From Gordonia tangerina (GTDB lineage: Bacteria; Actinomycetota; Actinomycetes; Mycobacteriales; Mycobacteriaceae): 64,000 bases of DNA. This document shows, piece after piece, positions 9,495 through 18,035 of this stretch. A program made the translations under genes and the position numbers. Below the pieces are notes generated by a model, which did not search any database, was not told where the DNA came from, and saw only the letters and a list, made by a program, of their open reading frames with translations. The stretch is from the NCBI RefSeq assembly GCF_021556435.1, contig NZ_JAKGCU010000002.1, positions 310,001 through 374,000 on the forward strand, in the 5' to 3' direction. The first letter of the stretch is position 1; each line of letters begins with the position of its first letter.

Positions 9495-9504
9495 CGCGGG
9501 GTTC
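9471..9504. terminator. Hairpin between the MFS gene and tsf
   Basis: GAACCCCGCG (9471-9480) pairs perfectly with CGCGGGGTTC (9495-9504) around a 14-base loop that contains the MFS stop codon. Position between two convergent genes supports a bidirectional terminator. Confidence 0.65.
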
Positions 9505-9521
9505 TGCGGTCTGCGACCGGC

Positions 9522-10346
9522 TCAGGCCTGGCCGACCTCGAAGCGGGTGAAACCGTTGACGGTCACGCCGGCCTCGTCGAGGAGAGCCTTGACGGTCTTC
9601 TTGGAGTCCTGGACCGACGGCTGGTCGAGCAGCACGACGTCCTTGTAGAAACCGTTGACGCGGCCTTCGACGATTTTCGGCAGTGCCTGCTCGGGCTTGC
9701 CCTCTTCCTTCGCGGTCTGCTCTGCGATACGACGCTCGTTCTCCACGATGTCGGCGGGGACCTCGTCGCGGGTGGCGTACCTGGCCCGCAGCGCGGCGAC
9801 CTGCATGGCGGCGCCACGCGCAGCCTCGGCCGCGTCGTCGCCCTCACCGGTGTAGGACACCAGCACACCCACGGCGGGCGGCAGGTCGGAAGCACGCTTG
9901 TGCAGGTACACCGCGACCGGTCCGTCGTAGTAGGCGACGCGACGCAGTTCGAGCTTCTCACCGATCTTCGCCGAGAGGGCCTGCACGGCGTCGTCGACGG
10001 TGCCGTCGTCGAGCTTCGCGGCCTTCAGCGAGTCGAGGTCGGTGGTCTTCGCCGACGCGGCGACGGCGACGATCTTGTCGGCGAGTTCTTGGAACTCGGC
10101 ATTCTTCGCCACGAAGTCGGTCTCGGAGTTGATCTCCACCAGGGCGCCGTCCTTGGCGGCCACGAGGCCCTCGGCGGTGGAGCGCTCGGCGCGCTTGCCG
10201 ACGTCCTTGGCACCCTTGATGCGCAGCTCCTCGACGGCCTTGTCGAAGTCGCCGTCATTGTTGGCCAGCGCGTTCTTGCAGTCCAGCATTCCTGAGCCGG
10301 TGAGCTCGCGGAGACGCTTCACATCGGCTGCGGTGTAGTTCGCCAT
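9522..10346 (-). CDS. tsf: Elongation factor Ts
   Basis: Guanine-nucleotide exchange factor for EF-Tu. The 274-residue protein begins with the UBA-like domain ([20 protein letters not shown]), then the TDFV motif (residues 76-79 in [10 protein letters not shown]) that contacts EF-Tu helix D, and the two core subdomains. Length agrees with the actinobacterial form (about 275). It is 89 bases downstream of rpsB, with a strong palindrome between them. A Shine-Dalgarno (AAGGAG) precedes the ATG. Confidence 0.97.
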   Translation of the reverse strand: MANYTAADVKRLRELTGSGMLDCKNALANNDGDFDKAVEELRIKGAKDVGKRAERSTAEGLVAAKDGALVEINSETDFVAKNAEFQELADKIVAVAASAKTTDLDSLKAAKLDDGTVDDAVQALSAKIGEKLELRRVAYYDGPVAVYLHKRASDLPPAVGVLVSYTGEGDDAAEAARGAAMQVAALRARYATRDEVPADIVENERRIAEQTAKEEGKPEQALPKIVEGRVNGFYKDVVLLDQPSVQDSKKTVKALLDEAGVTVNGFTRFEVGQA

Positions 10347-10377
10347 CGTTGGCGAGCCTCCTTAGAGAGAGTGTGTC

Positions 10378-10409
10378 GATGCCGGTCGGGTCGCGACCCG
10401 ACCGGCATC
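10378..10409. promoter_or_regulatory. 32-base perfect palindrome between rpsB and tsf
   Basis: GATGCCGGTCGGGTCG at 10378-10393 is the exact reverse complement of 10394-10409, so the intergenic RNA can fold into one very stable stem. No T run follows in the direction of transcription. It may be an attenuator that sets tsf below rpsB, or an RNase processing site. Confidence 0.6.
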
Positions 10410-10435
10410 AGGACCGGGTGAGGTGATGCGACCGG

Positions 10436-11254
10436 TTACTGGGCGGCCGGTGCGGTACCGGCTTCGCCACCCGCGGGAGCGGTGGCCTGGGTGAGCAGCT
10501 CCTGCTCCCACTCGGCCAACGGCTCGCCGCCGCCCGCCTCCGGCTTGGAGTCATCCGACGACTGGCCGGCGCGGGCCTGCACGCCCTCGGCAACGGCCGA
10601 GGCGACCACACGGGTCAGCAGTGCGGCACTGCGGATCGCGTCGTCGTTGCCCGGGATCGGGTAGTCGACGAGATCGGGATCGCAGTTGGTGTCGAGGATC
10701 GCGATGACCGGGATGTTGAGCTTGCGTGCCTCACCGACAGCAATGTGCTCCTTGTTGGTGTCCACCACCCAAACGGCAGACGGCACCTTGGCCATATCTC
10801 GGATACCACCGAGGGTGCGCTCGAGCTTGTTCTTCTCACGCGTGAGCATGAGGATTTCCTTCTTGGTGCGACCTTCGAAACCACCGGTCTGCTCCATGGT
10901 CTCGAGTTCCTTCAGGCGCTGCAGGCGCTTGTGGACGGTCGAAAAGTTGGTGAGCATGCCACCGAGCCAGCGCTGGTTGACGTACGGCATCCCGACGCGG
11001 GTCGCCTCTGCGGCGATCGACTCCTGCGCCTGCTTCTTGGTGCCGACGAACAGCACGGTGCCACCGTGGGCGACGGTCTCCTTGACGAACTCGTACGCCT
11101 TGTCGATGTAGGTCAGCGTCTGCTGCAGGTCGATGATGTAGATGCCGTTGCGGTCGGTGAAGATGAACCGCTTCATCTTCGGGTTCCAACGGCGGGTCTG
11201 ATGCCCGAAGTGTGCGCCGCTGTCCAGCAGCTGCTTCATGGTCACGACAGCCAT
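10436..11254 (-). CDS. rpsB: 30S ribosomal protein S2
   Basis: S2 binds late to the 30S subunit near S1/S3 and is needed for initiation. The 272-residue product begins [20 protein letters not shown], contains [20 protein letters not shown] and the [13 protein letters not shown] block, and ends with an actinobacterial Ala/Gly/Glu-rich tail of about 40 residues. The ATG at 11252-11254 is preceded by AAGGATAG. The long upstream region (11255-11563) carries its leader and promoter. Gene order rpsB-tsf is universal. Confidence 0.97.
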   Translation of the reverse strand: MAVVTMKQLLDSGAHFGHQTRRWNPKMKRFIFTDRNGIYIIDLQQTLTYIDKAYEFVKETVAHGGTVLFVGTKKQAQESIAAEATRVGMPYVNQRWLGGMLTNFSTVHKRLQRLKELETMEQTGGFEGRTKKEILMLTREKNKLERTLGGIRDMAKVPSAVWVVDTNKEHIAVGEARKLNIPVIAILDTNCDPDLVDYPIPGNDDAIRSAALLTRVVASAVAEGVQARAGQSSDDSKPEAGGGEPLAEWEQELLTQATAPAGGEAGTAPAAQ

Positions 11255-11563
11255 GTCGTCACTATCCTTTGTGTGCAGTTGATGTCGACACCGGTTGATG
11301 CCGACCCTGGCGCCTGCAACCGTGGTGGACCCGGCGGCGGCGGAACCGCTCCGAGACCGCCCACCCGGCGGTGTGGACCGCGTCGTCACAGGTGACGGCG
11401 GCCGCTTCGCAGGCGCGCGAAGTCACCTCATCGATCTGCGATGAGGTGCGTGAGCGAGTTTACGCCGGTCAGCTGCAGAAAACCAAAACCCGGCAGCCGC
11501 CCCCGTGACCGGCGTCTCGCACATCCACGGGAGCCAACCGGCGCGCTCGTGCGTCTGAAAGAC
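11255..11563. other. Divergent intergenic region rpsB / M23 peptidase
   Basis: No gene is supported in these 309 bases. The part next to rpsB is its untranslated leader. The clearest structure is a hairpin with a 10-bp perfect stem (CACCTCATCG 11424-11433 with CGATGAGGTG 11439-11448, loop ATCTG). I looked for a ydaO-type c-di-AMP riboswitch ahead of the peptidase and did not find its conserved blocks. Confidence 0.5.
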
Positions 11564-12175
11564 ATGACGCCCCTGTCTTCGCGATTCCGAGGTCGATGGT
11601 CACCCACGCTGCGCGTGCTGATGACCGCCGTCGGTGAGCTCTGCGTGGTCACCCTGCTGCTGTGGCTGCTGCCCGCGATCGCATTCGGTGACGACACCCG
11701 CTTTGTCGCACCGATCCCCTCGCCAGAGGTGGTGCGCGGCTTCGACCCGCCGGAGCAACGGTGGCTTCCCGGGCATCGCGGGGTGGACCTCACGGCAACT
11801 CCTGGCGCCGCGGTACGCGCGGCCGGTGACGGCCGTGTCCGGTTCGCCGGGGAGGTCGCCGGACGCCCGGTCGTTTCGATCCGGCACACCGACGACCTGA
11901 TCACCACCTACGAGCCGGTCCGGGCGTCGGTGCGCGAAGGTCAGTCGGTGCGTCACGGCACGGTGATCGGAGTGGTGGTGGCGGGTCATGTGGGGTGCCC
12001 GGCAGTCGCCTGTCTGCATTGGGGCGCACGGCGCGGCAGCGGTCGCGCGGCGGTGTACCTGAACCCGATGGCGTTGCTCGGCGCCGTCCGGGTACGACTC
12101 AAGCCGGTCGAACCGGACGGTGTCAGGCTCTCGGGTGGGCTTGGCGATGCACGGCCCGCAGGCGTTCCACGCTGA
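11564..12175 (+). CDS. M23-family (LytM-like) putative peptidoglycan endopeptidase
   Basis: A 203-residue exported protein with an N-terminal hydrophobic signal (about residues 17-41) and an M23 fold. His71 and Asp75 of HRGVDL supply the HxxxD zinc ligands, and His152 in CLHWGAR the third. The residue two before it, normally the catalytic His of HxH, is Cys150, and a second Cys145 lies nearby, so activity may be altered or lost. ATG 11564-11566 gives a complete signal peptide. A homologous gene sits between rpsB and xerC in M. tuberculosis (Rv2891). Its last 53 bases overlap the xerC end on the other strand. Confidence 0.8.
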   Translation: MTPLSSRFRGRWSPTLRVLMTAVGELCVVTLLLWLLPAIAFGDDTRFVAPIPSPEVVRGFDPPEQRWLPGHRGVDLTATPGAAVRAAGDGRVRFAGEVAGRPVVSIRHTDDLITTYEPVRASVREGQSVRHGTVIGVVVAGHVGCPAVACLHWGARRGSGRAAVYLNPMALLGAVRVRLKPVEPDGVRLSGGLGDARPAGVPR

Positions 12176-13091
12176 CGTGGGTGTAGATCTGGGTGGTCGC
12201 CAGCGACGAGTGTCCGAGAAGTTCTTGCACGACCCGCAAATCCGCTCCGCCCTCGAGCAGATGCGTGGCGGCGCTGTGCCGCAGACCGTGCGGGCCGATG
12301 TCGGGCACTCCGGCAGCCTGCACCGCGCGGTGCACCACGCTACGGGCCATCCGCTGGTCGAGGCGCCCACCCTTGACGCCGAGCAGCAGCGCATCGCCGG
12401 ACCGCGTGGTCGCCAGCGTCGCGCGTCCGTCACGCAGCCATAGGTGCAACGCCCGGGCGGCGGGATCGCCGTAGGGCACCGATCGTTGCTTGTCGCCTTT
12501 GCCGATGACCCGCAGCACTCGCCGATCGGTGTCCACATCGCCGAGGTCGAGTCCGCACAGCTCACCGACTCGGATGCCGCTGGCGTAGAGCAACTCCAGG
12601 ATGACTGCGTCGCGCAGGGCGACGGCGATGTGCACAGGATCGGTCTCGCCGTCGGCAGCGTCACCGCCGGTCACGGTGTCGGCCGCCGACACGGCGGCCG
12701 CGGCCTGATCCTGACCCAGCACGGTCGGCAACGTCCGGTGTGCTTTGGGGGCCTGCAATCGGGTCGCCGGGTCGTGCTCCAGCACTCCTTCACGAACGGC
12801 CCACGCGCAGAATGCCTTTGCCGAGGAGACCTGACGCGCAACAGTGGTCCGGACCGCCCCGCGGCGAGTGTGGTCGGCGAGCCAGCCGCGCAACAACGCC
12901 AGATCCATCGCGGTGATCGCAACTCCGCGCGCACCCGCGAAGGCCACCAGGCCCCGAGCATCACCGACGTAGGCGCGAACGGTGTGCTCGCTGAGTCCCT
13001 TCTCGTAACGGAGATGGTTGGTGAAGTCGCCGAGGAGCCCGTGGCCATCCACAGTGGACGACGACTTTCGGGTGTTGGACCGGTCGGTCAT
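12123..13091 (-). CDS. xerC: Tyrosine recombinase XerC
   Basis: Site-specific recombinase that with XerD resolves chromosome dimers at dif. The 322-residue protein has an N-terminal SAM-like core-binding domain (about 18-105) and a C-terminal catalytic domain with the full set Arg174 (ASGIRVGEL), Lys198, His268 and Arg271 ([10 protein letters not shown]), His294 (LLGHSSL) and nucleophile Tyr303. An insertion of about 15 residues ([14 protein letters not shown]) separates the two parts of the catalytic domain. The chosen ATG (13089-13091) leads directly into the conserved domain. Same position as Rv2894c in M. tuberculosis, so it is the housekeeping recombinase and not a mobile-element integrase. 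Confidence 0.92.
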   Translation of the reverse strand: MTDRSNTRKSSSTVDGHGLLGDFTNHLRYEKGLSEHTVRAYVGDARGLVAFAGARGVAITAMDLALLRGWLADHTRRGAVRTTVARQVSSAKAFCAWAVREGVLEHDPATRLQAPKAHRTLPTVLGQDQAAAAVSAADTVTGGDAADGETDPVHIAVALRDAVILELLYASGIRVGELCGLDLGDVDTDRRVLRVIGKGDKQRSVPYGDPAARALHLWLRDGRATLATTRSGDALLLGVKGGRLDQRMARSVVHRAVQAAGVPDIGPHGLRHSAATHLLEGGADLRVVQELLGHSSLATTQIYTHVSVERLRAVHRQAHPRA

Positions 13092-13182
13092 GGTCCGACC
13101 CAAGCGGCTTGGCGGGCCGGGCGCAACCGGCCACGCGGGTCGTTGCCGGATCGTGGCCGCCGACGCGGCGAGCTGCAGGCGT

Positions 13183-14046
13183 TCAGGCAGGCGCGCCGGC
13201 CGCTTCCTCTGCGGCCCGTAGTTCCGATTTCCACTCCCGGAAACCCTCTTCTGTGCGGCCCCGGCGCCAGTACCCGGAGATCGATGCGTTGGCCGCACTC
13301 ACGCCACGTTCCTTGCGGACGTAGGCGCGAAGGTTGTGCATCACCGCCTGGGCCTCACCGTGGATGAACACCTGCGGTTCCCCGTCGAGCCAGTCCGCGT
13401 TGCGGACCGCGCTGATCAGCGGTGCGTTGTCGCCGGCCCGTTCGTCTGCGACCTCACCGGCCGCGCCACCTCGATGCACCCAGACGATGTCGGCCCCGGG
13501 CGGGGCGGTCAGCTCGATCTCGTCCTCGGGTCCGGCGACCTCGACGAAGACCTTTGCGATCGCGTCCGCCGGCAGCGCTTCGAGGGCAGCGGCCACTGCG
13601 GGCAGACCCGCCTCGTCGGCGGCCAACAGGTGCCACGGGGCGTCGCCGCGCGGCCGGTAGCCGCTACCCGGGCCGAGGAAGTGGATGGTGGTGCCGGCCA
13701 CGACCCGCGCTGCCCACGGGCCGGCGATACCCTCGTCGCCGTGTACGACGAAGTCGACCGCCATCTCGCGCGCCGCGAGGTCGATCGACCGGACCGTGTA
13801 AGTCCGCAGCACCGGTTGCTCGCGCGAAGGCAGCAGTCGGATCATCTTGCGGTCGAAGTCGCGTCCGCGGTACGGCTCACCGTCGGGCCCGAAGGCGAGC
13901 TTGATGTACATGTCTGTGTCCCAGCTCGCCGGCTCCCCCGCTGGGACGAAGTCGTCGAAACCGTTGCCACCGAGATACAGCCGGACGATGTGCGGGGTCA
14001 GCTGCTCGCGACGTAGCACCGTCATCACGTTCAGATTCTTGGCCAT
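13183..14046 (-). CDS. Siderophore-interacting protein (FAD-binding ferric-siderophore reductase)
   Basis: A cytoplasmic flavoprotein of the ViuB/SIP family that reduces ferric siderophores to release iron. The 287-residue protein has the FAD-binding beta-barrel with the RTYTVR signature (81-86), then the NAD(P)H-binding SIP domain ([20 protein letters not shown]) and a C-terminal [15 protein letters not shown] block typical of the family. It is named viuB at the same site in M. tuberculosis (Rv2895c). A DtxR/IdeR-type iron box lies 34 bases before the start, so iron repression is likely. It is 91 bases upstream of xerC. Confidence 0.9.
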   Translation of the reverse strand: MAKNLNVMTVLRREQLTPHIVRLYLGGNGFDDFVPAGEPASWDTDMYIKLAFGPDGEPYRGRDFDRKMIRLLPSREQPVLRTYTVRSIDLAAREMAVDFVVHGDEGIAGPWAARVVAGTTIHFLGPGSGYRPRGDAPWHLLAADEAGLPAVAAALEALPADAIAKVFVEVAGPEDEIELTAPPGADIVWVHRGGAAGEVADERAGDNAPLISAVRNADWLDGEPQVFIHGEAQAVMHNLRAYVRKERGVSAANASISGYWRRGRTEEGFREWKSELRAAEEAAGAPA

Positions 14047-14079
14047 GAAGCCTCCTCTCCGCGACCACAGTACGCCCTA

Positions 14080-14098
14080 TTAGGTAAACCTAACCAGA
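14080..14098 (-). promoter_or_regulatory. IdeR/DtxR-type iron box upstream of the siderophore-interacting protein gene
   Basis: TTAGGTAAACCTAACCAGA matches the 19-base IdeR consensus TTAGGTTAGGCTAACCTAA at 14 positions by hand alignment, and its core TTAGGT-AA-ACCTAA is a perfect inverted repeat. Location 34 bases before a siderophore-reductase gene fits iron-dependent repression. Confidence 0.7.
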
Positions 14099-14123
14099 AC
14101 GGGACGTCGGGCGACGTCCCGTT
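14098..14123. promoter_or_regulatory. 26-base inverted repeat (possible operator or terminator)
   Basis: AACGGGACGTC (14098-14108) and GACGTCCCGTT (14113-14123) are perfect reverse complements around GGGC. It abuts the iron box and lies 113 bases before the tetR-family start, so it could be the operator of that regulator. Confidence 0.4.
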
Positions 14124-14235
14124 GGCACCGAGCTGCCCAGCGACCTGCACCGCGCCCGCACCGGCGACGGTGGTGATCTAATCTTGGACTTCAGGTCGTT
14201 GAATATCTGTCTCACCAGTCCGAGCGAGGGAAGTC

Positions 14236-14802
14236 ATGCCGGAGTCGTCGTCACCCAGACGAGGGTCCCGCCTCACTGTGGACGATTGGCTCGACGCGGC
14301 GATGCAGGTGCTGATGAGTGACGGTGTCGGTGCCATCAAGATCTCCCGTCTGTGCGACCGGCTCGGGGTCACCAAGGGCAGCTTCTACTGGCATTTCACC
14401 GACATCTCGGCGTTGATGACGGCGCTGTCAGATCATTGCCGTGGGATCGAGGAAGCGGCCCGGCGGACGCTCGCCAATCTGCAGGAGTTGCCGCCGGTCG
14501 AGCGAATCCAGTCGATGGGCGAACTGGTCAGCAATACCCGCCGCCGTTCGGTGGAGGCAGCGGTACGCGCGTGGGCCGAGACCGACCCCGAGCTCCAGGC
14601 GGCGGTGGTGGCGCTCGATCACACGACATTCGATGTCGCACAGGACGCTTTCGTGGAGCTGGGTTTCTCGCCGTTGGACGCGCACGCGCGCGCCACCGCG
14701 CTCGTGTACGTCGGGATCGGCTACATGCAGGGCGGCGAACGAGTCGAGGCGCCCACCGAGGACGACAAACGCATCTTCGTCGAGATGCTGATCCGTAGAT
14801 AG
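14236..14802 (+). CDS. TetR-family transcriptional regulator
   Basis: A 188-residue repressor-type protein. The N-terminal helix-turn-helix spans about residues 14-60, with recognition region ISRLCDRLGVTKGSFYWHF typical of the family, followed by an alpha-helical ligand-binding domain that lacks a named subfamily signature. GAGGGA precedes the ATG. It stands alone, divergent from the siderophore-interacting gene and convergent with dprA. Its target and ligand are unknown; the palindrome at 14098-14123 is the nearest candidate operator. Confidence 0.88.
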   Translation: MPESSSPRRGSRLTVDDWLDAAMQVLMSDGVGAIKISRLCDRLGVTKGSFYWHFTDISALMTALSDHCRGIEEAARRTLANLQELPPVERIQSMGELVSNTRRRSVEAAVRAWAETDPELQAAVVALDHTTFDVAQDAFVELGFSPLDAHARATALVYVGIGYMQGGERVEAPTEDDKRIFVEMLIRR

Positions 14803-14833
14803 GACGAGCAGCAACTCGCCGTCGGGTGTCTGG

Positions 14834-15958
14834 TCATGCCAGCCGCCACGCACCGTCGACGTTGACGACATGACCGCTGACATCCATGTGAGCCAGCGCC
14901 GACCTGACCCGGGCGGTCTCGAGGCCCGCCGAGAAGGCGATCTCTTCGATCGTCACCGACCCGCGTGCGGGTATCGCGTCATGCACCCGCTTGGCTTCCG
15001 GCGACAACGCGTCGGTGGACCGCACCGGACCTCGCCCCATGTCCCCACTGCCATCCGGGGCAGCCAGCGCGATCACCGCCTGCGGGTCGATGATGAGCGC
15101 GGCGAGCCCGTCGGCGATCAGCTGATGACATCCGATCGACGTGGCCGAGGTGACGGGCCCCGGGACCGCGCCGAGCGGACGACCGAGTTTGCGCGCCCAG
15201 GCCGCGGTGTTCGCAGCACCCGACCGTCGACCCGCCTCAACCACCACCACAGCTTTCGACATCGCCGCGACCAGCCGATTGCGGGTGAGGAACCGATGTT
15301 TCGCAGCTGTGGTGCCCGGCGGATACTCGGAGAGCACGAGCCCGTTCTCGGCGATCTGGTCGAAGAGTCGAGCATGTCCTGCCGGGTAGTCGCGGTCGAT
15401 TCCGCAGGCCATCACGGCCATTGTCTGGCCGCCACAGGCCACCGCCGCGCGATGCGCCGCGCCGTCGACGCCGAAGGCCCCACCCGAGACCACCGCCCAG
15501 TTCTCCGCGACGAGCCCGCCCGCCAACGTCGAGGTGACCTGTTCGCCGTAGCGTGAGGCCGCCCGCGACCCGATCAGCGCGATGCCGGTGGACGCCACCT
15601 CGTCGAGACGGGAGGTGCCGCGAACCCACAAGGCGAGGGGTTCGCCGCCACGAAATGCGGTGTCGGCCTGCCCGAGCGCCAACAACGGCCAGGCGGGCCA
15701 CTCCGGGTCGTCTCGGGTCACCAATCGGGCACCGATCCGCGCGGCAACGTCCAGATCCTGCGCCGCCAGATCGGTGTCGGCTCGGGCAGCCGTCGCCGTC
15801 AGGACCTCGTCGTGGCCGTGCGGCACCGAACGTGCACGGATGGCGGCAGCCGTCTCGATTGGACCGAGCTCATCGCACAGCGACAGCAGCGGAGCGTTGG
15901 GTGGCTCGACAACCCGGGCGAGGTAGGCCCAGGCACGCAGTTCGGTGTCGTCGGTCAT
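14834..15958 (-). CDS. dprA: DNA-processing protein DprA
   Basis: DprA binds incoming single-stranded DNA and loads RecA during transformation. The 374-residue protein has an N-terminal helical region, a Rossmann-like core with IALIGSRAASRYGE, SGGAFGVDGAAHRAAV, CGIDRDYPAGHARLF and TRNRLVAAMS, and a C-terminal winged-helix part (SVTIEEIAFSAGLETARVRS). ATG 15956-15958 overlaps the yifB stop by ATGA. The dprA-yifB-yraN trio is the same as Rv2896c-Rv2898c. Natural competence in this group is not established, so the in vivo role is uncertain. Confidence 0.93.
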   Translation of the reverse strand: MTDDTELRAWAYLARVVEPPNAPLLSLCDELGPIETAAAIRARSVPHGHDEVLTATAARADTDLAAQDLDVAARIGARLVTRDDPEWPAWPLLALGQADTAFRGGEPLALWVRGTSRLDEVASTGIALIGSRAASRYGEQVTSTLAGGLVAENWAVVSGGAFGVDGAAHRAAVACGGQTMAVMACGIDRDYPAGHARLFDQIAENGLVLSEYPPGTTAAKHRFLTRNRLVAAMSKAVVVVEAGRRSGAANTAAWARKLGRPLGAVPGPVTSATSIGCHQLIADGLAALIIDPQAVIALAAPDGSGDMGRGPVRSTDALSPEAKRVHDAIPARGSVTIEEIAFSAGLETARVRSALAHMDVSGHVVNVDGAWRLA

Positions 15959-17493
15959 CAGCACCCACCACGGTCGCGATAGAGCAATGCCTCGGCGACC
16001 TCCGTCTCGCCCGGCTGCGTCAGCCCTTTCAGGTCTCCCAGCGTCCAGGCCAACCGGATGGCCCGGTCGGCGCCGCGCGCGGTCACTCGTCCGTCCCGTA
16101 AGAACAACTCGATCGGACGCAGAGCCGCCGGTGACAGCCGAAAACGCTGCCGCAGAGCCGAACCGGGAACTTCGGCATTGGTCAGCCACCCGTGACACCC
16201 CCACCGATCCAGCGCCGCACGACGAGCGGCCGCCACACGGTCCCGGACGGCGGTACTGGATTCCTCGGCGTCCGACATCAATGCCGTATTGCCTGGCGGG
16301 TCCATCCTTACCCGTATGTCGACGCGGTCCATCAGCGGTCCGGACAGCTTCCCCAGGTAGCGTCGCCTGGCAACCGCCGAGCAGATGCAGTCGATGTCGT
16401 GCGCCGGGGCGCACGGGCACGGGTTGGCGGCCATGATCAGCTGAAACCGCGCCGGGTAGGTGGCCACCCCGTCGCGTCGCGAGACCCGGACCTCCCCTTC
16501 TTCGAGCGGTTGGCGCAAGGCGTCCAACACTTTCGGCCCCATCTCGGCACATTCGTCGAGGAACAGCACTCCTCGGTGCGCCCGGGATACTGCACCCGGC
16601 CTGGCCATCCCGGTACCACCGCCGAGCAGCGCGGTGGTGGAGGTGGTGTGGTGTGGGGCGATGAACGGTGGCTCGGTCACCAACGGGCGACCCGCACGTA
16701 GGGTACCGGCGATGCTGTGAATGGCGGTCACCTCCAGCGATTCCTCGGATCCGAGCGGCGGGAGTATCCCCGGCAGGCGTCGCGCCAACATCGTCTTACC
16801 GATGCCAGGCGGCCCGGTCATCAACACGTGATGCGCTCCCGCCGCGGCGATCTCGAGCGCGTGGCGCGCCTCGGACTGACCCACCACCTCGGACATGTCG
16901 TGATACTCGATCGGCGGCGGGAGGGATTCACTGTCGGTCACCGTGTCGAGGACCGTCTCGCCGGCCAGCCATCGCACCACTTCTGTGAGGTTCTCCGCGC
17001 CGCCGATCTCCAGGTCGGTCACCAACGTCGCCTCTGCGACGTTGGACATCGGCACGACCGCATGGGTGAAACCGTGATCGCGGGCGTGTTTGAGCGCAGG
17101 CAGCACGCCTCGGACCGGTCGGAGCCCGCCGTCGAGTCCGAGTTCTCCGAGGAACACCGTGCGTGCGGTGCGCGAGACCGTGACCTGCTTGGTCGCGGCC
17201 AGGATCGCCAGTGCCATACCAAGATCGAACGAGGACCCGGCTTTGGGGAGGTCGGCCGGTGCGAGCGATACCGTCACCTTGAGATCGGGGAACTTCAGCC
17301 CGCTGTTGCTGATCGCGGCGCGCACCCGGTCCTTGGCCTCTCGCAACGATGCGTCGACCTTGCCGTTGACGACGAAGCCGGGCAAGCCGTGTCCGACATT
17401 GGCCTGGATCTCGATCTGATTGGCTTCGAAGGCGTTGAGCCCCACCGACTGGATCGAACCCAGCCCGGTCGTCAGGCGCGGGTCGTCGGTCAT
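15958..17493 (-). CDS. YifB/ComM-family AAA+ ATPase (Mg-chelatase-like)
   Basis: A 511-residue hexameric helicase-type ATPase; ComM, the Vibrio relative, drives branch migration during natural transformation. The N-terminal ChlI/Lon-protease-like domain spans about 1-170, Walker A is GPPGIGKT (227-234), Walker B is VLFLDECAEM (309-318), and a C-terminal Mg_chelatase_C domain ends the protein. A CPCAPAHDIDCICS cysteine cluster after the ATPase core could bind zinc. The start ATG overlaps the yraN stop (ATGA). Together with dprA it suggests a DNA-uptake or recombination unit. Confidence 0.92.
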   Translation of the reverse strand: MTDDPRLTTGLGSIQSVGLNAFEANQIEIQANVGHGLPGFVVNGKVDASLREAKDRVRAAISNSGLKFPDLKVTVSLAPADLPKAGSSFDLGMALAILAATKQVTVSRTARTVFLGELGLDGGLRPVRGVLPALKHARDHGFTHAVVPMSNVAEATLVTDLEIGGAENLTEVVRWLAGETVLDTVTDSESLPPPIEYHDMSEVVGQSEARHALEIAAAGAHHVLMTGPPGIGKTMLARRLPGILPPLGSEESLEVTAIHSIAGTLRAGRPLVTEPPFIAPHHTTSTTALLGGGTGMARPGAVSRAHRGVLFLDECAEMGPKVLDALRQPLEEGEVRVSRRDGVATYPARFQLIMAANPCPCAPAHDIDCICSAVARRRYLGKLSGPLMDRVDIRVRMDPPGNTALMSDAEESSTAVRDRVAAARRAALDRWGCHGWLTNAEVPGSALRQRFRLSPAALRPIELFLRDGRVTARGADRAIRLAWTLGDLKGLTQPGETEVAEALLYRDRGGC

Positions 17494-17927
17494 TCGAACA
17501 CTCCCCGGTGGTGGCGCACCCTCGCGCGGTCGAGCGCCAACGGTTCGTGCGGGTCGAGTTGCACGCTGATGATGTCGAACCGGATACGTGACCACCAGCG
17601 GTCGCGGTTGCCGGCGAGCCATTCTCGGGCCAGGCGGCGCATGCGTGCGAACTTGAGCGGTGTGACCGCGGCGACCGGATCGTCGAAGACCCGTGAGGCC
17701 CGTGTCTTGACCTCGACCACCACCAGTTCATCGGCGTCGGCAGCGATGATGTCGAGTTCCCCGAAACGGTTACGCCAGTTGCGATCCAGTACTCGCCAAC
17801 CGAGTTCCACCACGAAGTCGGCGGCCAGATCCTCACCGCAACGGCCGATCTCGGCTGTGCTCGGTCGAGTCCGCGATGAGTTCCGAGCAGACGGTGGATC
17901 GGACGGCCGGGATGGGTTCTCGCTCAT
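17490..17927 (-). CDS. YraN/UPF0102 family endonuclease-like protein
   Basis: A 145-residue protein of the UPF0102 family, which has a restriction-endonuclease-like fold. The core shows RFGELDIIA (Asp59) and VVVEVKTR (Glu72-Val-Lys74), the D-ExK metal-binding set, after a disordered first 25 residues. The biochemical role is not settled. It is the first gene of the yraN-yifB-dprA operon, each junction a 4-base overlap. Confidence 0.88.
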   Translation of the reverse strand: MSENPSRPSDPPSARNSSRTRPSTAEIGRCGEDLAADFVVELGWRVLDRNWRNRFGELDIIAADADELVVVEVKTRASRVFDDPVAAVTPLKFARMRRLAREWLAGNRDRWWSRIRFDIISVQLDPHEPLALDRARVRHHRGVFE

Positions 17928-18035
17928 GAGAGCAGCATCGTCGGGTGAGGCCGCGAATCAGCCTGTACGACGATGTCCGATGCAGATCTGTGGACAGAGC
18001 ACCCCTGTGGACAGCCGGTCCGGGGGTGGCACGGG

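Noticed and set aside
11255-11563. c-di-AMP riboswitch ahead of the M23-type gene
   Set aside because: Such switches precede wall hydrolases in actinobacteria, but the conserved blocks are not present here.
12123-13091. Integrase of a mobile element
   Set aside because: Sequence and gene context fit housekeeping xerC; no att-like repeats or phage genes nearby.
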